A stretch of 64,000 nucleotides of DNA from an uncultured Ignatzschineria sp. (GTDB lineage: Bacteria; Pseudomonadota; Gammaproteobacteria; Cardiobacteriales; Wohlfahrtiimonadaceae), in NCBI GenBank assembly GCA_945639195.1, contig CALZEE010000002.1, positions 186,001-250,000 of the forward strand. Reading direction: 5' to 3'. A model generated the notes under the pieces. That model was given only the letters and a program-made list of their open reading frames with translations. It did not search any database and was not told where the DNA came from. Positions 46,089-56,980 of the stretch are shown piece after piece. Numbering within the stretch: the first letter of the stretch is position 1; each line of letters opens with the position of its first letter. Position numbers and translations under genes: made by a program.

Positions 46089-46880
46089 ATGAATAAGATT
46101 TTAACGATTGCCGGCTCCGACCCAAGTGGCGGCGCAGGAATTCAGGCGGACCTTAAAGCATTTTCAGCCTTAGGGACTTACGGAATGTCGATTATTTCGG
46201 CGCTCACGGCGCAATCAACGCAAGGCGTAGATGGCGTATTTCCGATTCCAACGGATTTTATTAAAGCGCAATACGAAACGCTCTATCAGGATATTCAACC
46301 AGATGCCGTCAAAATGGGCGCTTTGGTGAATACGGATATTATTAACTGCGTTGCGGATCTCTTAACGGCTTATCCTATTCCATTTGTCGTGCTTGATACT
46401 GTCATGATCGCAAAGGGCGGGCATCCGCTTTTAGTAGCAGAAGCTGTCAGCGCAATCCGCGATAGATTATTGCCACTTGCTGATATTATCACTCCAAACT
46501 TGCCAGAAGCCGCGGCACTGCTTGGCTGTGAAGTCGCAACAACAGAAGCCGAGATGGAAGCACAAGGTCAAGCGCTTTTAGCATTAGGGCCAAAAGCAGT
46601 CTTAATGAAGGGCGGTCACCTTGAGAGCGAAATCAGTCCTGATCTTTTAGTGACAAAAGAGGGCGTTGAGCGCTTTGTAAGTCCGCGTATCGCCACCAAA
46701 AATACGCATGGCACAGGTTGCACATTATCTGCGGCAATTGCTGCGCTCTATCCTTCGCATGGACTTAAAAATGGCGTTCGACTTGCAAAAGAGTATATCG
46801 ATGGTGCCATTGAAAATGCTGATAAATTAGCAGTAGGTAAGGGCATTGGTCCAACGCACCATTTTTATCGTTGGTGGTAA
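46089..46880 (+). CDS. thiD: hydroxymethylpyrimidine (phosphate) kinase
   Basis: This 263-residue ribokinase-family enzyme phosphorylates HMP and HMP-P. The N terminus has ILTIAGSDPSGGAGIQADLK. TPNLPEAAALLG and the catalytic NTHGTGCTLSAAIAALYP follow. The ATG at 46089 fits AGAGAGGA at 46075-46082; a longer frame starting seven codons earlier is rejected. It is the last gene of the thi operon. Confidence 0.95.
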   Translation: MNKILTIAGSDPSGGAGIQADLKAFSALGTYGMSIISALTAQSTQGVDGVFPIPTDFIKAQYETLYQDIQPDAVKMGALVNTDIINCVADLLTAYPIPFVVLDTVMIAKGGHPLLVAEAVSAIRDRLLPLADIITPNLPEAAALLGCEVATTEAEMEAQGQALLALGPKAVLMKGGHLESEISPDLLVTKEGVERFVSPRIATKNTHGTGCTLSAAIAALYPSHGLKNGVRLAKEYIDGAIENADKLAVGKGIGPTHHFYRWW

Positions 46881-46977
46881 CCGCAATAAAATTGATGATT
46901 TTCTCCTCTCTCTTGAGCATTTTAAAGAGAGAGCGGGCAATAGATATCGTCGATATGATGCATCATGATAAATCCTT

Positions 46978-47015
46978 AAAACACCTTAATAGCAGCGGCT
47001 TTAAGGTGTTTTTTT
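46978..47015 (+). terminator. terminator after the thi operon
   Basis: AAAACACCTTAA (46978-46989) pairs with TTAAGGTGTTTT (47001-47012), with T continuing to 47015. Confidence 0.85.
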
Positions 47016-47085
47016 ATCGCTCAATTCCTGCTATGCTTGCGATCAACTTACATCGAATAAACTCACTATTTATGGATATCACGCC

Positions 47086-47703
47086 ATGCATTATGACTTC
47101 AGTAACACCTCGAATGATTTAATCTATAAGCTTCTCGCTTCTGCGGTTGTACCGCGCCCGATTGCCTGGGTGACTACGTGCTCTAAGGATGGCAATATCA
47201 ACGCTGCGCCCTTTAGCTTCTTTAACATGATGGGGAGCGAGCCGCCAATTGTGGCATTAGGGCTACAAGCTAATGGCGCTAATGGGGATAAATCCCTCAA
47301 AGACACGGCGCGTAATATCTTGGAAACCGGTGAATTTGTCGTGAACCTTGTGACTTTAGAGATGGCGGCATTAATGAATGCGACGAGCCAACCATTCCCC
47401 GCAGAAACTAATGAATTAGAGGCTTGTGGCATTGCAACATTGCCGGCAAAAACAATGTCTGCGCCTTTAATTAAAGATGCGCCCATTCAGCTCGAGTGCG
47501 TTGTGACATCTAAAATTCAAACAGGCACGGCGCAATACGTCATTTTAGGAGAAGTTAAAATCTTCCATATTCAAGATCAATTCTTAGAAGATGCGGAAAA
47601 TGGCTATATCAATACCGAAGCCTTAGCGCTCATTAGCCGAATGCATGGTCGTGGTTGGTATGCTAAAAACCAAGATCTATTCCAGATTGATCGCCCTGAT
47701 TAA
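47086..47703 (+). CDS. flavin reductase-like FMN-binding protein
   Basis: This 205-residue split-barrel flavoprotein of the flavin-reductase-like family has VVPRPIAWVTTCSKDGNINAAPFSFFN at the N terminus and then NILETGEFVVNLV, which form the usual FMN-contacting region. It is likely an NAD(P)H:FMN reductase or a partner of a monooxygenase. No partner gene is adjacent, so the function is open. The ATG lies 70 bases after the thi terminator. Confidence 0.86.
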   Translation: MHYDFSNTSNDLIYKLLASAVVPRPIAWVTTCSKDGNINAAPFSFFNMMGSEPPIVALGLQANGANGDKSLKDTARNILETGEFVVNLVTLEMAALMNATSQPFPAETNELEACGIATLPAKTMSAPLIKDAPIQLECVVTSKIQTGTAQYVILGEVKIFHIQDQFLEDAENGYINTEALALISRMHGRGWYAKNQDLFQIDRPD

Positions 47704-47873
47704 TCGTCTGATCCAAGGTTTAAAGCGGATCTAGTTACTGATAATGCCGGCAAACGTTCTTTCTTCAGAGGTCATGTCGTTACCATTCATAACGTCCATT
47801 ATAAACAAAGTCTATTAATGGCTGTAATAACTGTATGAATGGTCACATAAATGATGAGAATCGCTCGTTTGAA

Positions 47874-48263
47874 TTAATAGATCGAGATAAACACAGATGC
47901 GGTGCCATCTGGGCGATATTCTTCATAATCCACTTCATAGGCACGATCTATCTCGTGAGTTTCCTCTAATTGCCAGATCATTTGCCACACTGCATAGATC
48001 GCTTCTGGGCTGGCGTTTTCTGCCGGAAACTCTCGGTATTCCATGCTTTGAGGAATATCACCGGCATCTTCACCGACTTTTTGCGCAATCGAGAGCGTAT
48101 AATCGCCTCGGTAATTACTCGCGTATTGGTGATATATGCCATAGATCGGCGCGGCTTGATCTGTATTGTGGTTGGCGACATCAGCCCAAAGCTGGGTGAT
48201 CTTCTCAACCATATCAGGATCTTGGAAATTATTGGTACGAATAGAAGCAAGGGATTGAAACAT
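47874..48263 (-). CDS. stand-alone GyrI/Cass2-type effector-binding protein
   Basis: This 129-residue protein consists of a single effector-binding domain of the SOUL/GyrI-like kind (YdeE, Cass2). Typical parts are IYGIYHQYASNYRGDYTLSIAQ, then the middle strand YREFPAEN with EAIYAVWQMIWQLEE, and the end RAYEVDYEEY with ASVFISIY. The central acidic residue and aromatic cage residues are present. There is no DNA-binding domain, so it may sense or sequester cationic small molecules. It is transcribed alone. Confidence 0.75.
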   Translation of the reverse strand: MFQSLASIRTNNFQDPDMVEKITQLWADVANHNTDQAAPIYGIYHQYASNYRGDYTLSIAQKVGEDAGDIPQSMEYREFPAENASPEAIYAVWQMIWQLEETHEIDRAYEVDYEEYRPDGTASVFISIY

Positions 48264-48466
48264 AGGGTGCCTTTAATGAGCAGAAGAGAAAAGAAGAGAA
48301 TTCCCCTCAATAACAGCTAGGGAGTTTAAGCGTTTTCGAGTCGTTATGTTAGCAATAAATCCCTTCTAAACCGAATGTTTTCAGCAGTGACAGGGCACTA
48401 TTGATACACTAAAATCACTTTCACTATCAATCTTCGTAATAGCCCATCAAAGTAGAACGATTTAAT

Positions 48467-49786
48467 ATGAATATTCAGGACTTTCTCAATCAACATCGGT
48501 TTTCTCCCTTTCAATGGGGGATTTTTGCGTTTACATTTTTGATCGCTTTTTTTGATGGCTATGATACTGCCGTTATTGGCTATATCGCCCCAAGTTTGAT
48601 GGGCGAATGGGGTATTGAACGTGCAGATCTTGCGCCGGTATTGAGTGCCGCGCTCTTTGGACTCGCGATTGGGGCAATGGCATTTGGACCTGTTGCCGAT
48701 AAAATCGGGCGAAAAAAAGTGCTCTTACTATCCGTTGTGATTTTTGCGATGGGTACGCTCGCTTCGGCCTTTACTAATTCTCTACGAGAACTCGAGATCT
48801 TGCGCTTTATTACAGGGCTTGGCTTAGGCGCTGCGATGCCAAATGCCGTTACATTACTCTCGGAATATTGCCCAAAGCAGAAACGTGCATTGATCGTAAA
48901 TACTATGTTTTGCGGTTTTCCCCTTGGCGCTGCTGCTGGTGGGTTTATTGCGGCTTACCTCATTCCGCATTATGGTTGGCGCTCAACGCTGATTTTTGGC
49001 GGATCTATTCCGCTCCTTTTGTCTTTATTCATGCTTTTTTATCTCCCTGAATCCGTCCGTTTCTTAATTCGAGAAGGCGGAGAGCAAGCCCTGACTAAAA
49101 TGCGCGGGATTCTCCAGAAAATCGATGACTCAGCCAGTCGTGAATCTCACTTTACCTTAGATGAAGGCATGGTGGTTACTTCTCAAAAAGGGCTCTCACT
49201 GGTGTTATCTCGCTACTATTGGCAAGGATCAATTCTACTCTGGATTGCCTACTTTATGGGGCTTGTGATCTTTTACGGGGTGATGAATTGGATGCCAACA
49301 CTCTTTAAGGAAGCCGCGATGCCAAGTGGGCTTGCCTCTATCGTAACCGGATTATTCGCCCTCGGCGGTCTTGGTGCAATCGGCAATGGCTGGCTGATGG
49401 ATCGCTTTAATGGCACGCTATTGATTGCCTCTTTCACAGCATTAACATCAATATCAGTCGCGCTGATCGGACTTATGATCTCGCTGCCCTTAGCACTACT
49501 CATCGCGGTGATTATCTTTGCCGGCATTGTAATGAATACCGCGCAATCATCATTGCCGGCATTAGCGGCGCAGTTCTACCCCACAGAAGGGCGAACAACA
49601 GGTGTTTCAATGATGTTAGGAATAGGGCGCTTTGGCGGTATTGCCGGATCATTCTTAGTGGCAGAGCTCATAAAAAACTCGCTCACCATTCAAGAGATCT
49701 TCTACGTATTAGCCTTGCCGGCATTAATTGCAATGGTGTGCTTACTGCTAAAATACGCAATCTACCGCCGTAAAGCACAACATTAG
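48467..49786 (+). CDS. MFS transporter, aromatic acid:H+ symporter (AAHS) type
   Basis: This 439-residue twelve-helix major facilitator carrier has the AAHS N-terminal pattern WGIFAFTFLIAFFDGYDTAVIGYIAPSL. GPVADKIGRKKVLL (the MFS loop 2-3 motif) and GLGLGAAMPNAVTLLSEY follow. The family imports aromatic or related acids such as 4-hydroxybenzoate. No aromatic-degradation genes are near, so the substrate is unknown. Its 3' side abuts the 197-bp tandem repeats. Confidence 0.9.
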   Translation: MNIQDFLNQHRFSPFQWGIFAFTFLIAFFDGYDTAVIGYIAPSLMGEWGIERADLAPVLSAALFGLAIGAMAFGPVADKIGRKKVLLLSVVIFAMGTLASAFTNSLRELEILRFITGLGLGAAMPNAVTLLSEYCPKQKRALIVNTMFCGFPLGAAAGGFIAAYLIPHYGWRSTLIFGGSIPLLLSLFMLFYLPESVRFLIREGGEQALTKMRGILQKIDDSASRESHFTLDEGMVVTSQKGLSLVLSRYYWQGSILLWIAYFMGLVIFYGVMNWMPTLFKEAAMPSGLASIVTGLFALGGLGAIGNGWLMDRFNGTLLIASFTALTSISVALIGLMISLPLALLIAVIIFAGIVMNTAQSSLPALAAQFYPTEGRTTGVSMMLGIGRFGGIAGSFLVAELIKNSLTIQEIFYVLALPALIAMVCLLLKYAIYRRKAQH

Positions 49787-49824
49787 CACTCAATACTTTT
49801 AGTTGTTAAGGGATAATTGCCGGC

Positions 49825-50290
49825 ATTATTCTTGCTGGCGCGGGATAGCGACAAGCATGCAAACATTCGCCCCAGCTTTGAATGAGCTTCGAGAGAAGAC
49901 TTTGGCTAAACAGTCAAAAAATGCGTAATCGTTATAACGCAAGTAACAAACCCACTTGCAAGATGCCGGATAGAACGAACATCTTGCTTTTCAAGGTTCA
50001 TTCGCCGGCATTAAAAAAGGAATTATTCTTGCTGGCGCGGGGTAGCGACAAGCATGCAAGCATTCGCCCCAGCTTTGAATCAGCTTCGAAAGAAGACTTT
50101 GGCTAAGCAGTCAATAAATATGTAATCGTTATAACGCAAGTAACAAACCCAGTTGCAAGATGCCGGATAGAACGAACATCTTGCTTATCAAGGTTCATTC
50201 GCCGGCATTTAAAAGGCATTTCTTTCTTGCTGGCGCGGGGTAGCGACAAGCATGCAAACATTCGACCCAGCTTTGAGTCAGCTCTTGATT
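49825..50290. repeat. tandem intergenic repeat, unit about 197 bases, 2.3 copies
   Basis: Unit 1 runs 49831-50027, unit 2 50028-50225 and a partial unit 3 50226-50290, anchored on CTTGCTGGCGCGG. Units 1 and 2 are nearly identical. Each carries GCAAGATG...CATCTTGC, an 8-base inverted repeat, plus GCCGGC and GCCGGA words. It fills the space between the convergent MFS and rsgA genes and touches the rsgA stop. Diverged copies lie at 63.4-63.6 kb. Confidence 0.9.
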
Positions 50291-51284
50291 AACGTCTACG
50301 ACCGCCTTTTACTTGGCGCTCGATGCTTTTGCTCATGCTGCTTTTAATTTGCAGATAACTGTCAAAACGGCGTTGTGAAATAATGCCGGCACCTATCGCT
50401 TCTTGGAAAGTGCAACCAGGATCATCTTCGTGGCGACAATTGCTAAAGTGACACGCTTTCGTGATGGATTCGAGCTCTGGGAAACCTTGCTCAATCGCTT
50501 CAAGTGGTAAATGCTCGATATTAAAACTACGCACGCCAGGAGAATCAATCAAATAACTCTCATCCATTGGGAGATGGTAGAGCGTTGTACTGGAAGTTGT
50601 GTGGTTTCCGAGTCCGGTTGAGGCATTAATCTTCTGCGTTTGTAGCGCAAGAGAAGGGACAATCTTATTGGTTAAAGAAGACTTTCCAACGCCTGATTGC
50701 CCAACAAATATAGAGGTTTTTCCTGTTAATAACGCTTCAAGCGCAGTAACAGACGCTTCATCAAAAATCGACGTGTAATAGAGGGGAATGCCAAGCTTTG
50801 CATAATCTTCTAAGAAACTTAAAGCATCACTTGCCGGATCAATTTCATCTTTCTTATTAACGATAAAGGCAACCGGAATATTAAAGTAAGTGGCAGCAAT
50901 CAGGTAACGATCAATAAGGGAAGGGCTCGGCTCTGGTTTTGGAGCAATTACAATATAGAGCTGGTCAATATTGGCCGCCAAAATTTTCTCGGCACCACCA
51001 AAGGCAATGCGTGAGAAATGATTCTCGCGCGGTAATCTTGCGATTACAACGGGTTCATTTTGCTCTAAAAGATAGTAGACAAGGTCGCCGCATACAATCG
51101 CGCCTAAACTTTGTCTAACCGCAGCTTTATGCAGATTTCCTGCTTCATCTTCAAGGGTCACATGTTGACCATGCTGGGAGATTACTCGGCCTGAAAATGC
51201 GTGTTCCATATCCTCGCTTGAGAGGAGTTGTTCACGTCTAGTTTCTAGGAGGCGTTTTTGCTGATTGGTTAGTCGTCTACTCAT
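50289..51284 (-). CDS. rsgA: ribosome small-subunit-dependent GTPase A
   Basis: This 331-residue circularly permuted GTPase assists late 30S maturation. An N-terminal OB fold is followed by permuted G motifs in the order G4 (NKKDE), G1 (GQSGVGKSS) and G3 (DSPGVRSF). A C-terminal zinc knuckle has C-H-C ligands in ACHFSNCRHEDDPGC. The tail is basic (VKGGRRR). It precedes fdxA on the same... reading direction reversed: fdxA lies upstream and only 9 bases separate them. The stop lies inside the third copy of the tandem repeat. Confidence 0.96.
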   Translation of the reverse strand: MSRRLTNQQKRLLETRREQLLSSEDMEHAFSGRVISQHGQHVTLEDEAGNLHKAAVRQSLGAIVCGDLVYYLLEQNEPVVIARLPRENHFSRIAFGGAEKILAANIDQLYIVIAPKPEPSPSLIDRYLIAATYFNIPVAFIVNKKDEIDPASDALSFLEDYAKLGIPLYYTSIFDEASVTALEALLTGKTSIFVGQSGVGKSSLTNKIVPSLALQTQKINASTGLGNHTTSSTTLYHLPMDESYLIDSPGVRSFNIEHLPLEAIEQGFPELESITKACHFSNCRHEDDPGCTFQEAIGAGIISQRRFDSYLQIKSSMSKSIERQVKGGRRR

Positions 51285-51293
51285 AAATGAATT

Positions 51294-51617
51294 TTAGCGC
51301 TCTAGGTGAGGAAGTTTATTGGGTACGCCATCCCACTTTTCAGCTTCTGGGAGGGGTGGTTTCTGCTCTGTAAGAACCGGCCACTTGCGTGATAGTTCTG
51401 CATTAAGATCTAAAAAGACCATCTGATCTTCACTGAGATCATCATCGGCGACAATCGCACCAGCAGGGCATTCTGGCTCACACAAGGTACAATCAATACA
51501 CTCGTCCGGATCAATCACTAGGAAATTAGGCCCTTCATGAAAACAATCAACAGGACAGACTTCAACACAGTCTGTGTATTTACATAAGATACAATTATCA
51601 GTCACGACAAATGTCAT
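51294..51617 (-). CDS. fdxA: 7Fe ferredoxin
   Basis: This 107-residue FdxA-type ferredoxin has [20 protein letters not shown], which supplies the 3Fe-4S and part of the 4Fe-4S ligands, and [18 protein letters not shown], which completes them. The long C-terminal tail ([16 protein letters not shown]) is typical of this group. It is an electron carrier whose partner is unknown. It shares a transcript with rsgA, which starts 9 bases downstream. Confidence 0.95.
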   Translation of the reverse strand: MTFVVTDNCILCKYTDCVEVCPVDCFHEGPNFLVIDPDECIDCTLCEPECPAGAIVADDDLSEDQMVFLDLNAELSRKWPVLTEQKPPLPEAEKWDGVPNKLPHLER

Positions 51618-51821
51618 AATATTTCCTCAAAGTTTTGATTGAATGCGATGCGAACAAGGTATTATCTTACCTGTTTTCTTACCCGTTTGACTCATTATTG
51701 AATCTATTAAGAGGATTATTTTAATGAGTTTTACGATTTTTCTCAAGAAATGCTCAAGAAACGAGAGGTTTAGTGTAACACGTCAAAGCCTCGAATCTTA
51801 ACATCAATAAACGCAAAACCC

Positions 51822-51862
51822 CTGAGCATGGCATTGTAATAATCATGATCAAGGGCTTTGCT
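51822..51862 (-). terminator. imperfect terminator after tyrS
   Basis: On the minus strand a stem with CCCTTGATCATG against CATGCTCAGGGG (two mismatches) is followed by TTTTG. It lies 15-55 bases after the tyrS stop. Confidence 0.5.
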
Positions 51863-51876
51863 AATAAGTGAATGAG

Positions 51877-53079
51877 TTACTTCACAATCACTTTTGCGAT
51901 ACGGCGTTTACCGACTTGGATGATGAGTTCATCACCTTGGTTAAGGTTAAGACCTTTATCTTCGATACGTTCTTGATTGATACGTACCGCACCTTCTGTA
52001 ATCATTCTGAAACCATCAGAGTTTGAATTCACAAGACCCGCATCACGCATTGCTTGGGCAATACCAATTACGCCATCTGTTGATTGCACAATTTTCTCTT
52101 CGATGTTCTCAGGAAGGTTTCCTTTTTGGAAGCGCTCGATGAAGTTACGTTGCGCTTGTTCTGCAGAGGCAGCGTCGTGATAACGAGTAATGATCTCATC
52201 GCAGAGCTCAAACTTAATATCACGTGGGTTACGACCCGATACAGATTCTTCTTTTAATCGTGCGATATCTGCATTTGAACGGAAGCTGAGTAACTCGAAG
52301 TAGTTCCACATCAATTCATCAGAAATCGACATAAGTTTACCGAACATATCATCTGGCGTATCATCCACACCGATATAGTTACCGAGTGATTTAGACATTT
52401 TATTGACGCCATCTAAGCCCACGAGAAGTGGCATAGTGATCGCACATTGTGGCTTTTTAATACCGTAAGCACGTTGAAGATCACGACCCATTAAAAGGTT
52501 GAACTTCTGATCCGTTCCGCCCATTTCAACGTCTGCTTTCAAGTGTACTGAGTCATAACCTTGAAGAAGTGGGTAGATGAATTCATGGAGTGCGATCGGT
52601 TGTTGTGATTTATAGCGCTTTTCAAAGTCATCACGCTCAAGCATTCTTGCCACTGTGTGACGCGATGCAAGTTGAATCATGCCGCTTGTACCAAGCTCGT
52701 TTAACCATGCAGAGTTAAAGACAACTTTTGTAAGTTTTGGATCTAATACTTTAAAGATCTGCTCTTCATAAGTCTTCGCATTTGCAAGCACTTGTTCACG
52801 TGTTAAAGGCTTACGGGTCACATCTTTTCCTGATGGATCCCCGATCATGCCTGTGAAGTCCCCAATCAGGAAATTCACTTCATGACCTAAATCTTGGAAG
52901 TGGCGCATTTTGTTGATTACAACAGTATGTCCGAGATGTAGATCTGGAGCCGTAGGGTCAAATCCTACTTTAATACGAAGTTGACGGTTCTCTTTGAGTT
53001 TTTCTGTTAAATCCTCAATAGAGATGATCTCGTCAGTACCACGTTTAATAATCTCTAGACTCTCTTCAATGGTTGCCAT
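51877..53079 (-). CDS. tyrS: tyrosyl-tRNA synthetase
   Basis: This 400-residue class I synthetase attaches tyrosine to tRNA-Tyr. HLGHT (HIGH motif) and KMSKS are present. The tyrosine pocket region [17 protein letters not shown] is seen, and a C-terminal S4-like RNA-binding domain ends in [16 protein letters not shown]. Its length fits the shorter bacterial subgroup found in many gammaproteobacteria. It is monocistronic. Confidence 0.97.
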   Translation of the reverse strand: MATIEESLEIIKRGTDEIISIEDLTEKLKENRQLRIKVGFDPTAPDLHLGHTVVINKMRHFQDLGHEVNFLIGDFTGMIGDPSGKDVTRKPLTREQVLANAKTYEEQIFKVLDPKLTKVVFNSAWLNELGTSGMIQLASRHTVARMLERDDFEKRYKSQQPIALHEFIYPLLQGYDSVHLKADVEMGGTDQKFNLLMGRDLQRAYGIKKPQCAITMPLLVGLDGVNKMSKSLGNYIGVDDTPDDMFGKLMSISDELMWNYFELLSFRSNADIARLKEESVSGRNPRDIKFELCDEIITRYHDAASAEQAQRNFIERFQKGNLPENIEEKIVQSTDGVIGIAQAMRDAGLVNSNSDGFRMITEGAVRINQERIEDKGLNLNQGDELIIQVGKRRIAKVIVK

Positions 53080-53248
53080 ATTTCTTATCCTAACTTTTTT
53101 TCAAAATGGATTTACACTCTATATATTTTATACGCTCCATCCCAAGAGTGCGGGTTGAGATGAAGAATAGAGATCTCAGGAAGTGCTTGTTAATACAAGA
53201 TTTCAGTAAGGAGATCTCTACTGTCGTTAATTTTATTCGTTTTATGAA

Positions 53249-54430
53249 TTAGCGATTATAACGCGAGCTTGATGGCTCCGGGAAAATCACTTCCTCTTCC
53301 GTCTCAACTTCAGGAACAACAATTGTATCAGGGTGAGGGGTTAAGCGAATCTCTTCTTTGATCACTGGCGCATCAAAACGACTCTTTAAGGTTGTTCCTT
53401 GTGTCTGTTTTGCCGCGGCAGAAGGTGTAGATGTTTTTACCGCTTCTTTTACAGCATCAGGAGCAGAGTAGAGCTCAATACCCGGTGTCTCGTCATAAAC
53501 GGCTGTCTTATACGCTTCTTTTTGACCAACAATTGCCGGAATACCCGTCTGCTGCTGAACTGCGAGATTAACCATGTCGTAATTCACTTGCGCTTCCGGG
53601 TAGTTCTTAAGGTAGTTTTCAAGAAGCGCAAGCGCCTTCTCTTTAAGATCTGCGGTTGAAAGCTCATCTTCTTCTAAAGGTGGGTGCACCTCTATATAAA
53701 GATCATTTCCTAAGAAACCATATTTTACAGGCTCATTAAGGAAGGTCACCATTGTATTGGTCGGCACCATATCATAAAGATGCTCAATATGTTGCGGATA
53801 GAAACGCATACAACCATGGGTGACGCGCATGCCAATTCCGGTTTGATCATTCGTACCATGAAGTAGATAGCTAGGAAGGGCGAGACGAAGCACGCGTGTT
53901 CCAAGCGGATTATCTGGTCCAGCAGGGACTACACTCGGAAGTGTTCCGCGACCCATCTCTACGTGCTCACGACGAATACTTTCTGGTGGATACCATGCAG
54001 GATTCTCTTGTTTACGCGTAATCGACCAAGAACCTAATGGCGTTTTCCAGTCCATACGACCTACACCGACAGGATAAACATATACTTTGTCGGAACCTTT
54101 TAAGAAATAGTAGGTACGCATTTCAGGAATATTAGATACAAGCCCTGAGCGTTTGCCTTCCGGGAGAATAAATTGCAACGGGAGAACGATTGGCTGCTGA
54201 TCAGACAACATCCAAGCATTCACCCCGGGATTGGCCCAGCGAAGCTCATCGTAACCCATCTCGTAGCGAATCGTGAGATCCACCAAAGATTCATGCTTAT
54301 TAGGCGTCACATACATGATCGACCCAATTACATCATCGCCTTTTTGAGGCTGGTAATACTCAACATGCTTCTGCGCATACGCCGCAGAAATCAGCAAACC
54401 AACTGATAATAAAACGCGTTTAATTTTCAT
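53249..54430 (-). CDS. L,D-transpeptidase (YkuD domain)
   Basis: This 393-residue periplasmic protein has a signal peptide (MKIKRVLLSVGLLISAAYA). A LysM-like region (LVDLTIRYEMGYDELRWANPGV) is followed by the YkuD catalytic domain, with HGTNDQTGIG and the active-site Cys in THGCMRFYP. The C-terminal 130 residues are proline- and acid-rich and probably disordered. Such enzymes crosslink peptidoglycan or attach Braun-type lipoprotein. The ATG at 54430 is preferred to an adjacent upstream TTG. Confidence 0.93.
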   Translation of the reverse strand: MKIKRVLLSVGLLISAAYAQKHVEYYQPQKGDDVIGSIMYVTPNKHESLVDLTIRYEMGYDELRWANPGVNAWMLSDQQPIVLPLQFILPEGKRSGLVSNIPEMRTYYFLKGSDKVYVYPVGVGRMDWKTPLGSWSITRKQENPAWYPPESIRREHVEMGRGTLPSVVPAGPDNPLGTRVLRLALPSYLLHGTNDQTGIGMRVTHGCMRFYPQHIEHLYDMVPTNTMVTFLNEPVKYGFLGNDLYIEVHPPLEEDELSTADLKEKALALLENYLKNYPEAQVNYDMVNLAVQQQTGIPAIVGQKEAYKTAVYDETPGIELYSAPDAVKEAVKTSTPSAAAKQTQGTTLKSRFDAPVIKEEIRLTPHPDTIVVPEVETEEEVIFPEPSSSRYNR

Positions 54431-54540
54431 CAACTAAGTCTCTAAAGGTTAAATGCCGCATCGATATAATGGGGCAAATGAATACTCGCTCAGCAATATC
54501 CGCTAAATTTATCGGCCATAACGGCGGTTATATGAATCTA

Positions 54541-54822
<282 letters not shown>

Positions 54823-55000
54823 TTATCAAAAAATATATTATCTCATCTCAGTCCAACATTTGAAGCTTATCACGGCTTCAAACGCCGGCTGTTAAATCTT
54901 TAAATTAATCAATATTTAAGCGACCCTAAAACCTTATATCTCCGGCATTTCTTCCGTTATTGCCGGCAATGCGGTTGACTAATAGAGGCGCCCCTTTTGA

Positions 55001-56296
<1,296 letters not shown>

Positions 56297-56405
56297 TTAA
56301 CCCTGTATTATATACGAAAAACTCTTTTTCTTCCAAAGGAAATAGCCTTAATGAATTTTAGGGTATAATTCAGACAAATCTCTGCATTAAAGGTATGAAA
56401 GATCT

Positions 56406-56888
56406 ATGGAATTTCCGCTTAAAAAAATCGCAATTGCCGGCATTTTTTGCCTACTTACAGGCTGCTCTCATGTAGAACAACTCCAGCAACAAGCGATGGA
56501 TGATTATCGCTCGACATTAAAAACCGAAAGTGAAATGCCGCCTAAAATGCGAGAACAACTCTATATGAGCTCACTTTGGTATAATCCGGCGTTATGGGAG
56601 AAACAATCCTCTCAATCAACCTCGAAAAAAGCGCAAGAGACTGAACGCGCCCATACCTTTTTAGAATGCCTTAAAATTGCCGATGCGATTGAAGCTGGCA
56701 TTAGTGAGCAGATTGGAGGCAGAGATCCTATTCAGATGATTCATGCTAGGGCGAATGTGGAAGTCTGTATGATCAGCAATGATTACCAAGCGATCAACAA
56801 AGAGACGCGCTTAATCTGCGAAGCCGATGAGAGCGATGTCTTGCCGGTATGCCTCTTTGCGCGCAGTGAAGTGCTTAACTATCGCTAA
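56406..56888 (+). CDS. lipoprotein of unknown function
   Basis: This 160-residue lipoprotein has the hydrophobic AIAGIFCLLTGC with lipobox LLTGC, then CSHVEQLQQQAMDDY. The mature domain is mainly helical with four Cys residues (FLECLKIAD, VEVCMIS, RLICEADES and PVCLFARSE) that could form two disulphides. No family is recognised. It is divergent from serS and convergent with the coiled-coil membrane-protein gene. Confidence 0.8.
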   Translation: MEFPLKKIAIAGIFCLLTGCSHVEQLQQQAMDDYRSTLKTESEMPPKMREQLYMSSLWYNPALWEKQSSQSTSKKAQETERAHTFLECLKIADAIEAGISEQIGGRDPIQMIHARANVEVCMISNDYQAINKETRLICEADESDVLPVCLFARSEVLNYR

Positions 56889-56980
56889 TCACATCATTCA
56901 TAAATACGTTATTCATAATAGAGTGCGATACGACGTAAAATCTTCTCGGCTTCCGGCGCGACTTAGAGCGAATCATCCCT

